From: Hydractinia symbiolongicarpus
Taxonomy: Eukaryota; Cnidaria; Hydrozoa; Anthoathecata; Hydractiniidae
DNA: 64,000 nucleotides
Direction of reading: 5' to 3'
Assembly (NCBI RefSeq): GCF_029227915.1
Contig: NC_079882.1
Span: forward strand, 31,984,001 to 32,048,000
The notes below the pieces were generated by a model. That model was not told where the DNA came from. It saw nothing but the letters and a program-made list of their open reading frames with translations, and did no database searches. A program made the translations under genes and the position numbers. This document shows positions 63,627 through 64,000 of the stretch, piece after piece (positions within the stretch are counted from its first letter, which is position 1; each line of letters starts with the position of its first letter).

Positions 63627-64000
63627 AGTTTACTCCCTGGGTACTTTCTTTGTATACTTTTGACTATACGGGCCAAGCCCGGGATTTACGGGAAATCGCG
63701 GGTTTTCGTTTGCTGGCGATTAAACTTCTTTTATTCAGCGTCTCATCAAAAATAAAAACATTTTTGAAAACTACAAGTCTCATGCGTTTTAGTGGTGAAA
63801 AAATAATTTAAAAAATCGTTCTGGAAATGAGTTTACTCCCTGGGTACTTTCTTTGTATACTTTTGACTATACGGGACAAGCCCAGGATTTACGGGAAAAC
63901 GCGGGATTTCGTTTGCCAGCGATTAAACTGCTTTTAATCAGCGTCTCATCAAAAATGAAAACATTCTTGAAAATTACAAGTCTCAAGCGTTTTAGTGGTG
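63627..64000 (+). repeat. Satellite units at the right edge
   Basis: Nearly two units: one with TTTGCTGGCG, and a last one with GGGACAAGCCCAGG, GCCAGCGATT and CTTTTAATCAG resembling part of the 60.8-62.8 kb pentamer. The window ends eight bases into another unit (start 63993), so the array continues. Confidence 0.9.

Larger units (their letters stand above)
1..64000 (+). repeat. ~203-bp satellite array, whole window
   Basis: A unit starting TAGTGGTGAAAA recurs every 199-203 bp across the window. Examples of unit starts are 1, 204, 406 and 609 at the left and 63993 at the right. Spacing gives about 311 units once the LINE at 1063-1873 is removed. Each unit has, in order, an A/T-rich block, the constant ATGAGTTTAC, GGTACTTTCTTTGTATAC, a GC-rich core with CCCGGG or CCGGG, TTTGCCGGCGATTAAAC, AGCGTCTCATCAAAAATG and a closing ATGCGTTT. 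The palindromic sites CCCGGG, GTATAC and GCCGGC recur in most units and would give a ~203-bp digestion ladder. Neither array end is in the window. I do not recognise the satellite as a named family. Centromeric or pericentromeric location is inference. Confidence 0.98.

Noticed and set aside
1-64000. CRISPR array
   Set aside because: The repeat is ~203 bp with no unique spacers between short direct repeats; every part of the unit is repeated.
1-64000. Telomeric repeats, rDNA or tRNA genes
   Set aside because: I saw no TTAGGG-type tracts and no recognisable rRNA or tRNA sequence; everything outside 1063-1873 is the same satellite unit.

Overview
This window is almost entirely one tandem satellite DNA array. 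A unit of about 203 bp (mean spacing about 202.8 bp) repeats head to tail on the + strand from the first base to the last, roughly 311 times by spacing, so the array runs off both ends of the window. The only sequence that is not satellite is an 811-bp insertion at 1063-1873. It is the 3' end of a non-LTR retrotransposon (LINE), heavily 5'-truncated, with the last 233 codons of its ORF2-type protein, a short 3' UTR and a 5-bp target-site duplication. I found no intact host gene, RNA gene, CRISPR array or bacterial-type feature. A long satellite carrying a 5'-truncated LINE points to a eukaryote, most likely an animal. The LINE protein style is common in cnidarians, molluscs, echinoderms and fish, and I cannot name the species.

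Layout. 1-15.3 kb: monomers mostly ending ATAATTTAAAAAA, many arranged as 405-406-bp dimers, with the LINE near the left edge and a 2.0-kb block present twice (4151-6155 and 10435-12439). 15.3-18.1 kb: a rearranged stretch with two 242-bp monomers and blocks repeated 1.0 and 1.7 kb apart. 18.1-31.4 kb: monomers with a GGATAATTG/AGATAATTG variant, a 3.2-kb block repeated 4,861 bp away, and shorter nested duplications. 31404-50067: two adjacent, nearly identical 9,332-bp copies (46 monomers each), each containing a 1,014-bp tandem duplication. 50.1-64.0 kb: a different monomer set (AAAGTAATTT, CTGCTTTTTTTCAG), arranged from about 55.9 kb as 1,014-bp pentamers and finally 406-bp dimers.

The picture is a satellite organised into regional higher-order repeats by repeated unequal exchange or amplification at several scales (2, 5, 24, 31 and 46 monomers). 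A centromeric or pericentromeric role is plausible from the monomer length, the higher-order structure and conserved dyad symmetries, but the sequence alone does not show it. Open reading frames of 60-164 codons occur throughout on both strands. I judge them to be by-products of the repeat and do not annotate them as genes.
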